This document shows positions 24,878-35,800 of a DNA stretch of 64,000 nt, one piece after another. This stretch comes from Spirosoma radiotolerans (GTDB lineage Bacteria; Bacteroidota; Bacteroidia; Cytophagales; Spirosomataceae), in NCBI RefSeq assembly GCF_000974425.1, contig NZ_CP010429.1:6806001-6870000 (forward strand). The letters run 5' to 3'. The notes under the pieces are model-generated. The model did not search any database. It saw nothing but the letters and a program-made list of their open reading frames with translations, and was not told the origin of the DNA. Both the position numbers and the translations under genes were made by a program. The number at the start of each line of letters is the position of its first letter. Position 1 is the first letter of the stretch.

Positions 24878-26281
24878 TCAGTGATTGGTAGGTAATTCAG
24901 TAATGATCGGCACATCGACCTTGCGAATGGCGGCCAGACCGCCTTCCACATTCACAACATTATCGAAACCCCGAGCCTTCAAAATAGAATTCGCCACCAT
25001 GGAGCGGTAGCCACCAGCGCAGTGAACATAAACGGGTTCGGTGCGGCTGATTTCGGTCATATGGTCGTTGAGGTTGTCGAGGGATAGGTTTTCGGCTCCT
25101 TTAACATGTTCAATGGCAAATTCTGTTGGCTTACGTACATCCACAACTGGGATAGCCGGGTTCTGCTGCCAGCGTTTGCCAAACTCCTCCGCTGAAATTG
25201 ACTCAATGGTATCAATTTCTTTACCCGCCTGCTTCCAGGCCGAAAAGCCGCCGTCCAAAAAACCAATGCAATGGTCGTACCCAACGCGGGCTAGCCGTAA
25301 AACCGTTTCGCTCTCCTGACCGTTGGGGGTCACGAGCGCAATAGGTTGGGTCAGTTCTGGAATCAAAGCACCAACCCAGGGCGCGAACTGTCCATTCAGG
25401 CCAATGTTGATCGAGTTAGGAATAAATCCTTTGGCGAAATCAGCCGCATCACGCACGTCCAGAATCAACGCACTAACTTCGTTGACGGCGGCTTCAAATG
25501 CAGCGGGCGAGAGTGCCTGGCTACCCCGTTTCATGACTCGGTCGATGGGTTCGTAGCCTTCTTTGTTAAGCCGGGCGTTCTCGGCAAAATAAGCTGGAGC
25601 CGCCGTTAGGCCGTCAAGTACTTTCTCAATAAACTCAGCCTTTGATGTAGCTCGGAGTGCGTAATTGAACCGTTTCTGGTTGCCAAGCGTATCCGTCGTT
25701 TCCTTGCTCATGTTTTTCCCACAGGCCGAACCGGCTCCGTGGGCCGGGTACACAATCACATCATCGGCAAGGGGCATAATTTTGGTCTGAAGGCTGTCAT
25801 AGAGCATACCAGCCAGATCTCGTTCGGTCAAATCACCTTTAATGGCCAGATCCGGCCGACCAACATCACCAATGAAGAGTGTATCACCGGTGAAAATTGC
25901 CCACTCTTTTCCTGTTTCGTCGATGAGCAGGTACGTCGTTGATTCGGGTGTATGGCCGGGAGTGTGTAACACTTTTATGGTTACATCGCCCAGCGCAAAC
26001 ATTTCGCCATCGGTTGCGTGGTAGGCTTCGTACCTGGTTCTGGCAGTGGGGCCGTAGACGATGGTTGCGCCCGTCTTTTTAGCCAGGTCGAGATGGCCTG
26101 AGACAAAATCGGCGTGAAAATGTGTCTCGAAAACATACTTAACTGTTGCCCCTGCCTTCTCGGCTTTCCGAATGTAGGGCGAGGTTTCGCGAAGCGGATC
26201 AATAATGGCGGCTTCGCCGTTGCTTTCGATGTAATAGGCTCCATGAGCCAGACAGCCCGTGTAGAGTTGTTCGATAATCAT
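24878..26281 (-). CDS. Metallo-beta-lactamase-fold hydrolase with two rhodanese domains (persulfide dioxygenase/CstB-like)
   Basis: A 467-residue protein. Residues 1-240 are a metallo-beta-lactamase domain of the ETHE1/persulfide dioxygenase type, with THFHADFVSGH and later HTPGHTPES and PAHGAG metal ligands. The first rhodanese domain (about 255-345) has LVTPNGQESE where the catalytic Cys should be, so it is probably inactive. The second (about 365-462) has VHCAGGYRS, an intact active-site loop. Such proteins oxidise persulfides to sulfite and thiosulfate. The TauE-type exporter encoded 61 bases upstream would export sulfite, which supports sulfide detoxification. Confidence 0.85.
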   Translation of the reverse strand: MIIEQLYTGCLAHGAYYIESNGEAAIIDPLRETSPYIRKAEKAGATVKYVFETHFHADFVSGHLDLAKKTGATIVYGPTARTRYEAYHATDGEMFALGDVTIKVLHTPGHTPESTTYLLIDETGKEWAIFTGDTLFIGDVGRPDLAIKGDLTERDLAGMLYDSLQTKIMPLADDVIVYPAHGAGSACGKNMSKETTDTLGNQKRFNYALRATSKAEFIEKVLDGLTAAPAYFAENARLNKEGYEPIDRVMKRGSQALSPAAFEAAVNEVSALILDVRDAADFAKGFIPNSINIGLNGQFAPWVGALIPELTQPIALVTPNGQESETVLRLARVGYDHCIGFLDGGFSAWKQAGKEIDTIESISAEEFGKRWQQNPAIPVVDVRKPTEFAIEHVKGAENLSLDNLNDHMTEISRTEPVYVHCAGGYRSMVANSILKARGFDNVVNVEGGLAAIRKVDVPIITELPTNH

Positions 26282-26288
26282 ACGTCAT

Positions 26289-26342
26289 GCGGACATCTTG
26301 CCCACGTTTTTGGGTCGTATTGGTGTGGACCAGATGTCCACC
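26289..26342. repeat. Imperfect inverted repeat filling the TauE/MBL gap
   Basis: GCGGACATCTTGCCCAC (26289-26305) is roughly complementary to the GTGTGGACCAGATGTCC segment at 26324-26340. It fills almost the entire 61-base space between the two genes. Confidence 0.55.
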
Positions 26343-27140
26343 CTACAGCAATTCCCGGCTAATCATATAAACGGCTACCACCAGCACAAACCAACCAAAC
26401 CCTTTCTTGAGTTTGTCGGGCGCAACGAATTGAGCCAGGTACATTCCGATGAATATACCAACGATGGATAAACCCGTAAAAGGCAACAGAAAATTCCAGT
26501 TCAGATCAGTGTGGTGAATATCACCCAAAAAGCCAACGATTGAATTGACGGCAATAATGAGCACTGATGTTGCCACGGCCCGCTGAACGGGTAAGCCCGC
26601 CAAGAGGACCAGCATAGGAACGATTAAAAAACCACCACCTGCGCCAATGGTACCCGTGAGCAAGCCAACTGCCAGACCATCGAGCCCCAGGCTGCTATAT
26701 CGTGGACGCCCATCGGCCGCTTCACCCTGCTCGGGCCGGTCATTGCGAATCATAGCTCGGGCCGCAATGATCATAACAATCGCAAAAAAGTAAAGAATTG
26801 CCTGACTCTTTGACAAAATAAAGTGCTCGAATTGAAAGAGCGGATCGGGCAATGCCGGAACCAGAAACCGGCGACTCAGATAGACGGAAATAAACGATGG
26901 CAAGGCAAAAGCGGTCGTTACCCGTAGATCGACCCGCTTGTTCCATATATGGTTTATGGAGCCAACTATTGAGGTGGCCCCCACGACAAACAGCGAATAT
27001 GTTGTCGACAGTACGGCGGGTACATGAAAGACGTAAACAAATATGGGCACCGTCAGAATGGAGCCCCCGCCCCCGGCCAGTCCAATAACTAAACCCACTA
27101 ATACCGATGATGCATATCCAAATAGTTCGGTTGATGTCAT
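26343..27140 (-). CDS. TauE/SafE-family sulfite/sulfonate exporter
   Basis: A 265-residue membrane protein with about eight transmembrane helices. It has the duplicated glycine-rich family motifs: VGLVIGLAGGGGSILTVPIFV near residue 15 and VGLLTGTIGAGGGFLIVPMLVLLAG near 155. It would move sulfite or an organosulfur anion across the inner membrane. It is transcribed just before the persulfide-dioxygenase-like gene, a common pairing in sulfur oxidation or detoxification. Confidence 0.88.
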   Translation of the reverse strand: MTSTELFGYASSVLVGLVIGLAGGGGSILTVPIFVYVFHVPAVLSTTYSLFVVGATSIVGSINHIWNKRVDLRVTTAFALPSFISVYLSRRFLVPALPDPLFQFEHFILSKSQAILYFFAIVMIIAARAMIRNDRPEQGEAADGRPRYSSLGLDGLAVGLLTGTIGAGGGFLIVPMLVLLAGLPVQRAVATSVLIIAVNSIVGFLGDIHHTDLNWNFLLPFTGLSIVGIFIGMYLAQFVAPDKLKKGFGWFVLVVAVYMISRELL

Positions 27141-27320
27141 GTTGTAACGTAACTCTTTTGCTGGGCAATCGTTCCGCCAAAGGAGGTTGCTGCTTTGATC
27201 GATTCAGCGAGCGCCGTTGTCGGCCAGCAAATATAGGAGCATGAGCCAATTAGGGCATCATGAACACAGACCGAATGGCCAGGGAAACAGCAGACGGGTT
27301 AAATGCTCCATAAACAGAAA

Positions 27321-27353
27321 ATGGCCCCCAACAAGTTGCTGAGGGCCATCTTT
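27321..27353 (-). terminator. Hairpin downstream of the amino-acid permease gene
   Basis: ATGGCCC (27321-27327) pairs with GGGCCAT (27343-27349) and lies just after the end of the minus-strand permease gene. On the minus strand the stem is followed by four T, so it is a modest terminator. Confidence 0.6.
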
Positions 27354-27375
27354 ACGAAAAGCTAATGGAAGAAGT

Positions 27376-28881
27376 TTACTCTTCTACAGGCTTATTCAAA
27401 TGGCTATGTTTGCGGCTATAGGTAAAATAGACGATAAGTCCAATTACGCACCAGATCACGAACGAAATCTTGGTATCGGTCCGTAGGTTGTACATTAAGT
27501 ACAGATTGGCCAGAATACCAAGCGTGGCAATAACGGGTAGCAAGGGGGTTCGATAGGGGCGCTCCAGATTGGGTTCACGGACCCGTAACAACCAAACAGC
27601 ACCGCAGATCATGGCAAAGGCCAGCAACGTTCCGGAACTGGTCAATTCGGATACTTTGTCGATGGGCGTTAAAGCAGCGACAATCGATACGATAATACCA
27701 ACTAAAATTGTGCTCTTCCAGGGTGTTTTAAACTTGGGGTGAATGGACGCAAACAAGCCCGGTGGAATCAGGCCATCTTTCGCCATACCCAGGAAGACCC
27801 GTGTCTGGCCAAGCATCATCACGAGCATAACGGATGTTAATCCACCCAAAGCAGCAATGGTGATGATGTAAACAGCCCATGTTAGGCCCTTATCGGCGAA
27901 TGCCTGCGCAACGGGGGCTTTCAGGTCGAGGTCTTTAAACGGCACCATGCCCGTCAGAACCAGCGAAACCAGAATGTAGAGTACGGTACAAATGATAAGC
28001 GAGGCAATAATGGCGAAGGGTACGTCTTTCTTGGGGTTGATGGCTTCACCCGCCTGGGTCGAAACCGCATCAAAGCCAATGTACGCAAAGAAGACTATGC
28101 TGGCGGCTGTGACAATACCATTGAAGCCATAATGCTGCTGGCCTGTTTTATCAATAACGGGTTCAGGCAGGAACGGATGCCAGTTGGTCGTATCCACATA
28201 AAACGCACCGGCGATAATCACGAAAATAACCACGGCTACCTTAACGATTACGATAATGTTGTTGGTGCTGGCAGCCTCTTTGATACCGCGGACCAGAATG
28301 TAGGTTACGACAAGGACAATCAGGAACGCGGGCAGGTTGAAGGCAAATGAAAAGTCTGGAACGGCCACACCTGTAGCCCGCAGGGCGGCTGCTTTTTCCT
28401 GTGCTGTAACCGGGTCGTTCATTAACCAGATCGGTGGTTCGATATGAAACAGGTGAAGCAGTTTTTCAAAGTAACCTGACCAGCTCACGGCCACCGTTGT
28501 GGCGCCCATCATGTATTCGAGAATCAGGTTCCAGCCAATGAGCCAGGCAAAAATTTCGCCAACGGTTCCGTATGAGTAGGCATAGGCTGAGCCTTCAACG
28601 GGCAGAATGGAGGCAAACTCAGCGTAGCAGAGTGCCGCAAACGTACAGGCAACCCCGGCCAGCACGAAGGATAAAGCCAGCGCCGGGCCAGCCCAGTCGT
28701 GAGCAGCAATACCTGTCAATACAAAAATACCGCCACCAATGACGGCGCCAATGCCCAGGGATGTTAACCCCCAGCGGGTCAGTACCCGTTTAAGTTCACT
28801 TTTTTTCATGTCGGCTTCATAAGCCGCCAGGGGCTTCTTACGCCAGACACTTGTATCAACAGGTTTTAGTTTGGTCTCCAT
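27376..28881 (-). CDS. APC-family amino-acid permease (cationic amino-acid transporter type)
   Basis: A 501-residue protein with twelve to fourteen hydrophobic helices. The N-terminal region has LTSLGIGAVIGGGIFVLTGIAAHDWAGPA, the family's unwound first helix that binds the substrate amine and carboxyl groups. It continues with FAALCYAEFASILPVEGSAYAYSYGTVGEIFAWLIGWNL, typical of the CAT-like branch. The substrate is an amino acid; the exact one is not readable. A 34-bp inverted repeat lies upstream, between this gene and secDF. Confidence 0.88.
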   Translation of the reverse strand: METKLKPVDTSVWRKKPLAAYEADMKKSELKRVLTRWGLTSLGIGAVIGGGIFVLTGIAAHDWAGPALALSFVLAGVACTFAALCYAEFASILPVEGSAYAYSYGTVGEIFAWLIGWNLILEYMMGATTVAVSWSGYFEKLLHLFHIEPPIWLMNDPVTAQEKAAALRATGVAVPDFSFAFNLPAFLIVLVVTYILVRGIKEAASTNNIIVIVKVAVVIFVIIAGAFYVDTTNWHPFLPEPVIDKTGQQHYGFNGIVTAASIVFFAYIGFDAVSTQAGEAINPKKDVPFAIIASLIICTVLYILVSLVLTGMVPFKDLDLKAPVAQAFADKGLTWAVYIITIAALGGLTSVMLVMMLGQTRVFLGMAKDGLIPPGLFASIHPKFKTPWKSTILVGIIVSIVAALTPIDKVSELTSSGTLLAFAMICGAVWLLRVREPNLERPYRTPLLPVIATLGILANLYLMYNLRTDTKISFVIWCVIGLIVYFTYSRKHSHLNKPVEE

Positions 28882-28956
28882 GTAGGAAGAATTAGAGTTT
28901 GGTGAAAGTGCCGATCAGGAAAAGATTCTTGAGGAATTAGGCGAAATATACGAAAT

Positions 28957-29046
28957 TAAATGAGCGAAAGAGCGAAGGAGTGAAAGAGCGCAGAAAACGG
29001 TTGAGAATCTTTCGCTCTTTCACTCCTTCGCTCTTTCGCTCATTTA
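28957..29046. repeat. Perfect 34-bp inverted repeat made of 8-base words
   Basis: Arms 28957-28990 and 29013-29046 are exact reverse complements around a 22-base loop. Within the arm the sequence is a tandem series GAGCGAAA, GAGCGAAG, GAGTGAAA, GAGCG. The element ends 3 bases before the secDF stop codon on the minus strand, so it is in the 3' untranslated part of secDF mRNA and 5' of the permease gene. Confidence 0.9.
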
Positions 29047-29048
29047 CA

Positions 29049-32000
29049 TTATGATTGCGAAGGCCGAATCAACGGTTTTTTGTCTTTCTTTTCCTTCTTT
29101 GCCGTAAACTCTTCAGGCGTAGCGGGTGCTGCGCTGGTGAAGTCGGCCGGAACAGCATCGAAGCCCGTTTTCTTTTCGGCAGCGATGACAGTTGGTGAGA
29201 TCGTTTCCTTCCCCTGAGCACTGGTTAGGGCATCAACCACAATTGGCGTAGCCACGAACAGGGACGAATACGTACCTACGATAACCCCGATCAACATGGC
29301 GAACGAGAAACCACGAATTGTTTCACCACCAAAAATGAACAGAACCAGCAGTACCAGAATCGTTGAAAAACCCGTTACGGCCGTACGGCTTAGCGTACTG
29401 TTCAGCGCGTTATTAATGATTGTCGCAATCGACTCTTTCTTGCCTTTATTTTCGGCCAGGTACTCCCGTACCCGGTCGAACACAACCACGGTATCGTTCA
29501 TCGAGTAACCCATGATTGTTAGCAGAGCCCCTACAAACGCCTGGTCTACGTCCAGTGAGAAAGGCAGAATGCCGTTGAATATGGAGAAGATAGCCAAGAT
29601 GATCAAGACATCGTGGAACATCGCCACAACAGCACCATAACCAAATGCCAGCTTTTTGAAGCGGATCAGGATATAGACGAACACAACCGCTACGGCCAGT
29701 AAAATAGACCACAGCGCCGATGTCAGCAGGTCGTTGGCAATCGTTGGGCCAACCTTCTGAGAGCTTTCAATTTTAGCTGGGTTTCCTTTGATGCTGCTTA
29801 GCCCCTGATAAACCGTTGCTTCTGCTTTTTTATCGGCTCCCTGTGAATTGTCATCAACCAGATAAGGCGTCGTTACTTTCACCTGGTTTGAACCGATACC
29901 GGTACCTCCATAGGTTTTTACTTCCGGTGATCCGCCCAATACGGGCTCCAGGGCATCACGAACGTCATCTGTACTGACGGCCTTTTCAAACCGAACAACA
30001 TACGAACGGCCTCCTTTGAAGTCGACCCCCAGGCCAAAGCCTCTGAAGATAGCGGAGATAATACCCAGACCAATAATTACCGACGATACGGTATAGTACA
30101 GTTTCCGGCGCGATACGAAATCGAAGTCAGAGTCTTTGAAGAGGTTCTTAGCCCAGGAGGACGTAAACGACAGTGTTTTGCCATTCCGGATGTAGTACTC
30201 CAGCATCAGGCGGGTAATGAAGATAGCCGCAAACAAAGATGTCAGGATACCAATGATCAGGGTAGTGGCAAAGCCCAGGATCAGACCCGTTCCGAAGATA
30301 AACAAGACGATACCCGTCAGGAACGTCGTTACGTTTGAGTCGATAATCGAGGAAAGCGCATTCTGGAAGCCATCGGTAACGGATTGCTTGAACGTCTTAC
30401 CCAAGGCCATCTCTTCTTTGATCCGCTCGAAAATAAGCACGTTCGCATCTACAGCCATACCGATTGACAACACGATACCGGCAATACCCGGCATGGTGAG
30501 TACTGCACCCAGCGAGGCCATAACGCCCAACAGAAAGAACAGGTTGACAATCAGAGCAATGTCGGCAATAAATCCCGCCCGGTTGTAGTAGAAGACCACA
30601 AAGGCCAGTACCAGCAAAATACCAATGATCGACGACAGAACACCAGCGCTAACCGCTTCCGAACCTAAGGTAGCTCCCACCACGTTTTCTTCAACGATGT
30701 TTGTTGGGGCGGGCAGTTTACCGGCTTTCAGCACGTTGGCCATGTCTTTGGTTTCTTCTACCGTGAAGTTACCCGAAATGCTCGACCGACCGTTAGGAAT
30801 CTCGTTCTGTACGTTTGGCGCTGTATAAACCAGGTTATCCAGCAAAATTGCTACTGGCCGACCCACGTTGGCTGCCGTCAGGTTCTTCCACTTACGAGCC
30901 CCTTCAGGGTTCATGTTCATGGTCACTTCAGGACGGCCCCGGTCGTCATAATCATTAGAGGCTTCCGTAATTACATCACCTTCGAGGGGAGCGCGGCCAC
31001 CAGGTTTCTTCAGGAAATAGATCGACAGGATTTCTTTGCCATCGGTTGCTTTAAATGTTTTACGATCCCAGGCAAAAAAAGCATCGGCAGGAAACAGGCT
31101 TTTCACTTCCGGCGCGTTCAGAACGGCGTTTGCTCGGGCGGTATCTTTCAGATAAACCCCCAATTGATCCTGACCAACGGGCAGGAATAGTTGCGTGAGG
31201 GCTGTGCCCTGTGCGGCTGCTGCACTCGTGTCATTTTTAGCTGTTGAATCTTTCTTGCTGCCCTGGGCCAATTGTGACTCCAGGCTCGATGTGCCTTTTG
31301 CGGCTGTTCCGGCTGTCGGCGCGGCTGTTTTCAGCGCAGCCTTCCGGGCGGCTTCCTGGCTGAGCAGGTAAGCTCCCATACCTTCAAGGGCTGGAGCCAG
31401 TTCGCTTAAGCGGTATACTTCCGTGAATTCGAGTTTAGCGGCACCGGTCAACAGACGACGAATACGTTCTGGGTTATCAACACCCGGTAATTCGATTTGA
31501 ATACGGCCTGAACCGGGTAACCGTTGGATGTTTGGGTTGGCAACGCCAAATTTATCGACCCGCGCCTGAATGATCTGAAACGCCCGCGTCGTTGCGCCGT
31601 TCACTTCGTCGTTCAGCAACTTGCGTACTTCCGTGTCGGTCGACTGGTAGTTGATTTTGCTCCGGTTGGCGCTGGTTGCAAATACGGTTGCCAGCTTGGT
31701 GTCTGGCGAAATTTTGCTGAATGCGCTGGCGAACAGATCGACAAAGCTGGTCGTGCTTGACTTCTGGTCTTCAAGGGCCTGCTTGAGGGCCTGATTGAAT
31801 TTTGGGTCGCGGTTGTTGCCCGACAGGCTGCGCAAAATATCAGCAGGGGAGATTTCGAGCACAACGTGCATACCGCCCTGTAGGTCAAGGCCAAGGCCGA
31901 GTTCGCGCTCAGTAACTTCCTGAAGCGTACTACCCAGATAAACAGGCTCTTTCCAGAGCGAATCAAGGTAATGCTGTTTTTTAGCGCGATCGACGACGCC

Positions 32001-32129
32001 CTGTTTGTTGGTGGCATAAGCCTCCGCGTCGGATTTGATGCCCCGCGAGACAAATGTAAACGACAGAAAATAAATGCAGATAGCTGCAATAACGCCTGTC
32101 AGAATGAGAATTCCGGTTCTGTTTTGCAT
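29049..32129 (-). CDS. secDF: Protein translocase subunit SecDF fusion
   Basis: A 1026-residue inner-membrane protein joining SecD and SecF. The SecD half has an N-terminal helix, LGLDLQGGMHVVLEI, the long periplasmic P1 region and the six-helix membrane block with IGMAVDANVLIFERIKEE. The SecF half has GVDFKGGRSYVVRF and the matching motif GYSMNDTVVVFDRVREYL. It uses the proton gradient to help pull proteins out of the Sec channel. Fused SecDF is usual in Bacteroidota. The P1 region contains an Ala/Ser/Lys-rich low-complexity insert around residues 270-305. A charged tail ends the protein. Confidence 0.96.
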   Translation of the reverse strand: MQNRTGILILTGVIAAICIYFLSFTFVSRGIKSDAEAYATNKQGVVDRAKKQHYLDSLWKEPVYLGSTLQEVTERELGLGLDLQGGMHVVLEISPADILRSLSGNNRDPKFNQALKQALEDQKSSTTSFVDLFASAFSKISPDTKLATVFATSANRSKINYQSTDTEVRKLLNDEVNGATTRAFQIIQARVDKFGVANPNIQRLPGSGRIQIELPGVDNPERIRRLLTGAAKLEFTEVYRLSELAPALEGMGAYLLSQEAARKAALKTAAPTAGTAAKGTSSLESQLAQGSKKDSTAKNDTSAAAAQGTALTQLFLPVGQDQLGVYLKDTARANAVLNAPEVKSLFPADAFFAWDRKTFKATDGKEILSIYFLKKPGGRAPLEGDVITEASNDYDDRGRPEVTMNMNPEGARKWKNLTAANVGRPVAILLDNLVYTAPNVQNEIPNGRSSISGNFTVEETKDMANVLKAGKLPAPTNIVEENVVGATLGSEAVSAGVLSSIIGILLVLAFVVFYYNRAGFIADIALIVNLFFLLGVMASLGAVLTMPGIAGIVLSIGMAVDANVLIFERIKEEMALGKTFKQSVTDGFQNALSSIIDSNVTTFLTGIVLFIFGTGLILGFATTLIIGILTSLFAAIFITRLMLEYYIRNGKTLSFTSSWAKNLFKDSDFDFVSRRKLYYTVSSVIIGLGIISAIFRGFGLGVDFKGGRSYVVRFEKAVSTDDVRDALEPVLGGSPEVKTYGGTGIGSNQVKVTTPYLVDDNSQGADKKAEATVYQGLSSIKGNPAKIESSQKVGPTIANDLLTSALWSILLAVAVVFVYILIRFKKLAFGYGAVVAMFHDVLIILAIFSIFNGILPFSLDVDQAFVGALLTIMGYSMNDTVVVFDRVREYLAENKGKKESIATIINNALNSTLSRTAVTGFSTILVLLVLFIFGGETIRGFSFAMLIGVIVGTYSSLFVATPIVVDALTSAQGKETISPTVIAAEKKTGFDAVPADFTSAAPATPEEFTAKKEKKDKKPLIRPSQS

Positions 32130-32276
32130 TGGGATACACAGGCAACTGCCCGTGAGTTGGCTATTAAATACTAAGGTGATTACGTATGAAGTCCGCTTTT
32201 GGTGGGCAGTGACTCAAGGAAAGAAAAGAATGCGGCCAGTGTAGAACGCTAAATTAATTTGGCCTGTACGCGTATA

Positions 32277-32654
32277 CTAGGGCGCATTGGTAGCAATATG
32301 ATGCCCAAATACGTGCCTGAAGTAAGAAAAATAGAAATGCGGTAGAGTGAAGAAGCGCAATAAGGGAACGCTTAGCAGTAATAAAATCAGCAACGTTGGC
32401 GCTGGCAGCAGAAAGGCGCTCTGCCCCGACTCGCCCAGTTGAATGGCCGGTGTAACAACGGCTTCATATTGAGCTGTGCTTAATTTGGCTGATGCAGGCG
32501 CATCGGTTGCCTTACCCGACTTTGCCTGCCCAGCAACCGCTTTGTGCGCTACCTTAGCCTGGGTTAAATTACCATGTCCCCATACCGCCGTAAACAGCAG
32601 CAAGGTCGCCAGCACGAGACTGGAAAGGCGTTGTATGACACGGGGTTGCTTCAT
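32277..32654 (-). CDS. Small membrane protein, unknown function
   Basis: A 125-residue protein. An N-terminal hydrophobic segment (LSSLVLATLLLFTAVWG, about 10-26) may be a signal peptide or anchor. A low-complexity Ala/Lys linker follows at 33-60, then a second membrane helix (LLPAPTLLILLLLSVPLLRFF, about 82-102). The C-terminus is rich in His, Phe and Tyr. I recognise no family. It lies upstream of secDF on the same strand, about 150 bases away, and may be an independent unit. Confidence 0.55.
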   Translation of the reverse strand: MKQPRVIQRLSSLVLATLLLFTAVWGHGNLTQAKVAHKAVAGQAKSGKATDAPASAKLSTAQYEAVVTPAIQLGESGQSAFLLPAPTLLILLLLSVPLLRFFTLPHFYFSYFRHVFGHHIATNAP

Positions 32655-32890
32655 ATATTTCCTTAGCGGATGACAAATTTCGTACCATTTCTGGAAGAAT
32701 GCAAGTAGCTAAGACAGGTTTTCAATGTCTTTATGTATATATAGTAAGTAGGACGATAATTTTTAGCCCGGCCGTTGGTATTAAGTTTTTAACCTTCAGA
32801 TTATCAGATCATTTAATTAATTGTGAAATATTAATCTTATTCATTTAATGTAAACATTTTATATATATATTACGCATAAAAATAACTTAT

Positions 32891-35800
32891 ATGGTAAAAG
32901 TTCTATTCACTTGTTTATTTGTATTAGTTGCTCTTTTGGGTAAGGGGCAAAGTGGATCGACGCCTGTCCGACTTACGGTCGTGTCCATCGCAGCCAGCGA
33001 AAATACGGGACAGGATTATTCGCCCTGGTTAAGCGATGATCTTACTAAACAGGTACAGAGTATCTGGACGGGGAATGATAAGTGGGTACAGGTAACACTC
33101 AAGCTGGAGAAAAAAAGCCTGCTATCGACTCTATCCCTGTATGACGCAGAAGGGACATTTAGCGATAAACCCGCTTTGCTCTATGCCCTGAACGGAAACC
33201 AACGGGTTCTGATTGGGTCGTTTGACGGGTCTACCTATAAGACTTGGGTGAAGCTTACGCCCTTCCAGCCGCTCGTTGCCGATGCCATCATGATTTATAA
33301 GTATGGTAATAATATACCCCAAAAGATTCAGGCCTTTGGCCAGCCCATTACAAGCTCAACGGCTATACCGCGTCCGCTCGATTTATTAACCCTTGCTTCG
33401 GCAAAAGACAACCCGGTAACGGGCGAGGATTACTCGGCCTATCTGAACGATAACATAGCCAATCTCGTCCCTTCGTATTGGGAGCCCGCCAATTTTCAAT
33501 GGACTGATGTAACGATTAAGTTCAGTAAGAAAAGTTTGCTGACCAAACTGGATCTGTATGATTTTGAAGGCACGTTTGAATCGGCTCCGGCTCAGATCTA
33601 TGCGGTAAACGGAAAAGAAAAAACGCTGATTGGTACGTTCATCGGCGACAGCTATATGGTATTTAAGCCGTACACGTTGACCGAGCCGCTGGTAGCGGAG
33701 GGAATTGTCATTCATAAATATTGCAATAACATACCGGTCAAAATACGGGCCTATGGAAAAGTATTGCCGACCGATCCGCTCGATGCTATTTTGTATGCTC
33801 AGGAACGGGTGAATGTAACGAGTGTCGTATCGAGTTTACCCACGGCGCAAAGTTATGCTCCCTATCTGAATGATGATATGAATAGCCTGGTGCAAACCGA
33901 CGGCAATAGCGCCGATTGTGTATGGATGGACCTTACTCTCAAACTGGCTGCGAAAAGTACACTGACCAAGCTGGAGCTATACGATGGTGCGAACGAATTT
34001 TCGAGCACACCCGCTGTGATTTATGCCCTCAACGGAACCCAGAAAACGTTGCTCGGGACGTTTACGGGGCCTGCGTTTGCGGTCTGGCAGGAGTTGTCCT
34101 TTCCGTCGGTGGTGGCCGATGCCATCATGATTCACAAGTACTGCAATGCGCTACCGCTCAAAATTCGGCTATATGGCCATCCGCTGGACGGGGCCGTAAC
34201 GACAACGACGGGCAGTACCACCACAACTCCGCCCGTGACAACTACATCGCCGACGACGTCAACGACTACGGCCGTTTCATTGGGGAGCAAAATCCCGATC
34301 GACGCCAGTCGGTGGTATCAACTTAATAACATCAGTAGTGGGCTGGGGCCTCTATTTGACGGAAAAGTCACGGATGAGGTACAAACCGGCTGGGGTAAAA
34401 TCCTAAGTAATTACGATGCCTATTATCCGCTACAAACCGGCGAGTCGATGGCTATCAAAGCTATAAAGTTTTATGATGGCAACGGAAGTAATTCCACTTC
34501 TCCCATGCGGTTGTCCATCATTACTCGTGACTGGCGACGCATTGAACTAGCGCAGTTTCAGGGGCTGGAGTACAATGTCTGGGTAGGGCCCTACCCAACC
34601 CGGTCGACCTCGGGCGATGCGAAATTTCTGCTCGATAGCGTCGTGACGGGAGCGCGCTACCTGGTCATCAATACAACCGATTTCTGGCCTCGTGAGATAG
34701 AGCTTTATGGAACGTATCAGGCGGGCAGCACAACCAGTGGAGCGGCCCCCAAAAAGAGCCCACAGTTTAAGAACCTGCTCGGGATAAACGGGTTCGAATG
34801 GGATTTTTATCAATCAGGTGTACCGGGGATTTCGGCCCCTAAAATGAAGGCCTTGCAATCTTTTGGCGTTATTCGGCATTACATGGACTGGGAAAAGCTG
34901 GAGCTGACCGAAGGGAAGTACACCTTTAATCCAACCCATGCTGGTGGCTGGAATTACGATCTTATGTACGAACGCTGCAAAGCAGAAGGCATTGAGGTTA
35001 TGGCTTGCCTGAAAGATCTGGCACCCTGGATGAACGCGACGTATCCTGCCGACCAGCAGGGCAACGATAACGTACCCGTGCGTTATGGAAAAAACTTTGC
35101 CAGTCCGGCATCTTACATTGAACAGGCAAAAGTAGCGTTTCAGTACGCGGCCCGATATGGCAAAAACATCACTGTAGACCCGGCTCTGGTTAAAGTAAAT
35201 CCGGCTATTCGCTGGACATCCGATCCGCCAAACGTCGTGAAAATTGGCCTTGGCTTGATCAATTACATTGAATGCGACAACGAGCGTGACAAGTGGTGGC
35301 GCGGCCGAAAAGCGTACCAAACGGGCCGAGAGTATGCGGCCAATATGTCGGCGTTTTACGATGGGCATAAGAATACGATGGGGGCGGGCGTTGGCGTGAA
35401 AAATGCCGATCCGAGCATGACGGTGGTCATGGGCGGCTTGTGCTCGATTGCCAACGGCACCGATTACATCCGGGGTATGATTGACTGGTGTAAAGAGTTT
35501 CGGGGGTATAAATCGGATGGACGGGTCAATCTCTGCTGGGATGTGATCAATTACCACCTCTATCCCGATAATTCCAGCTCCATGCAAAATGGTAGCGGTG
35601 CGTCGGCACGGGGAGCCGCGCCAGAATTATCGGTTGCCGCTCAGGTGGTTCGAAATGTATTGAAACTAGCACACGAAGCCTGCTATGATATGCCCGTTTA
35701 TGTGTCCGAAACGGGCTATGATCTAAATCAGGGAAGCCCGCTTCGCGCCATCCCCATTGGTTCCAAATCGGTCTTGAGTACTCAGGCCGACTGGAATTTG

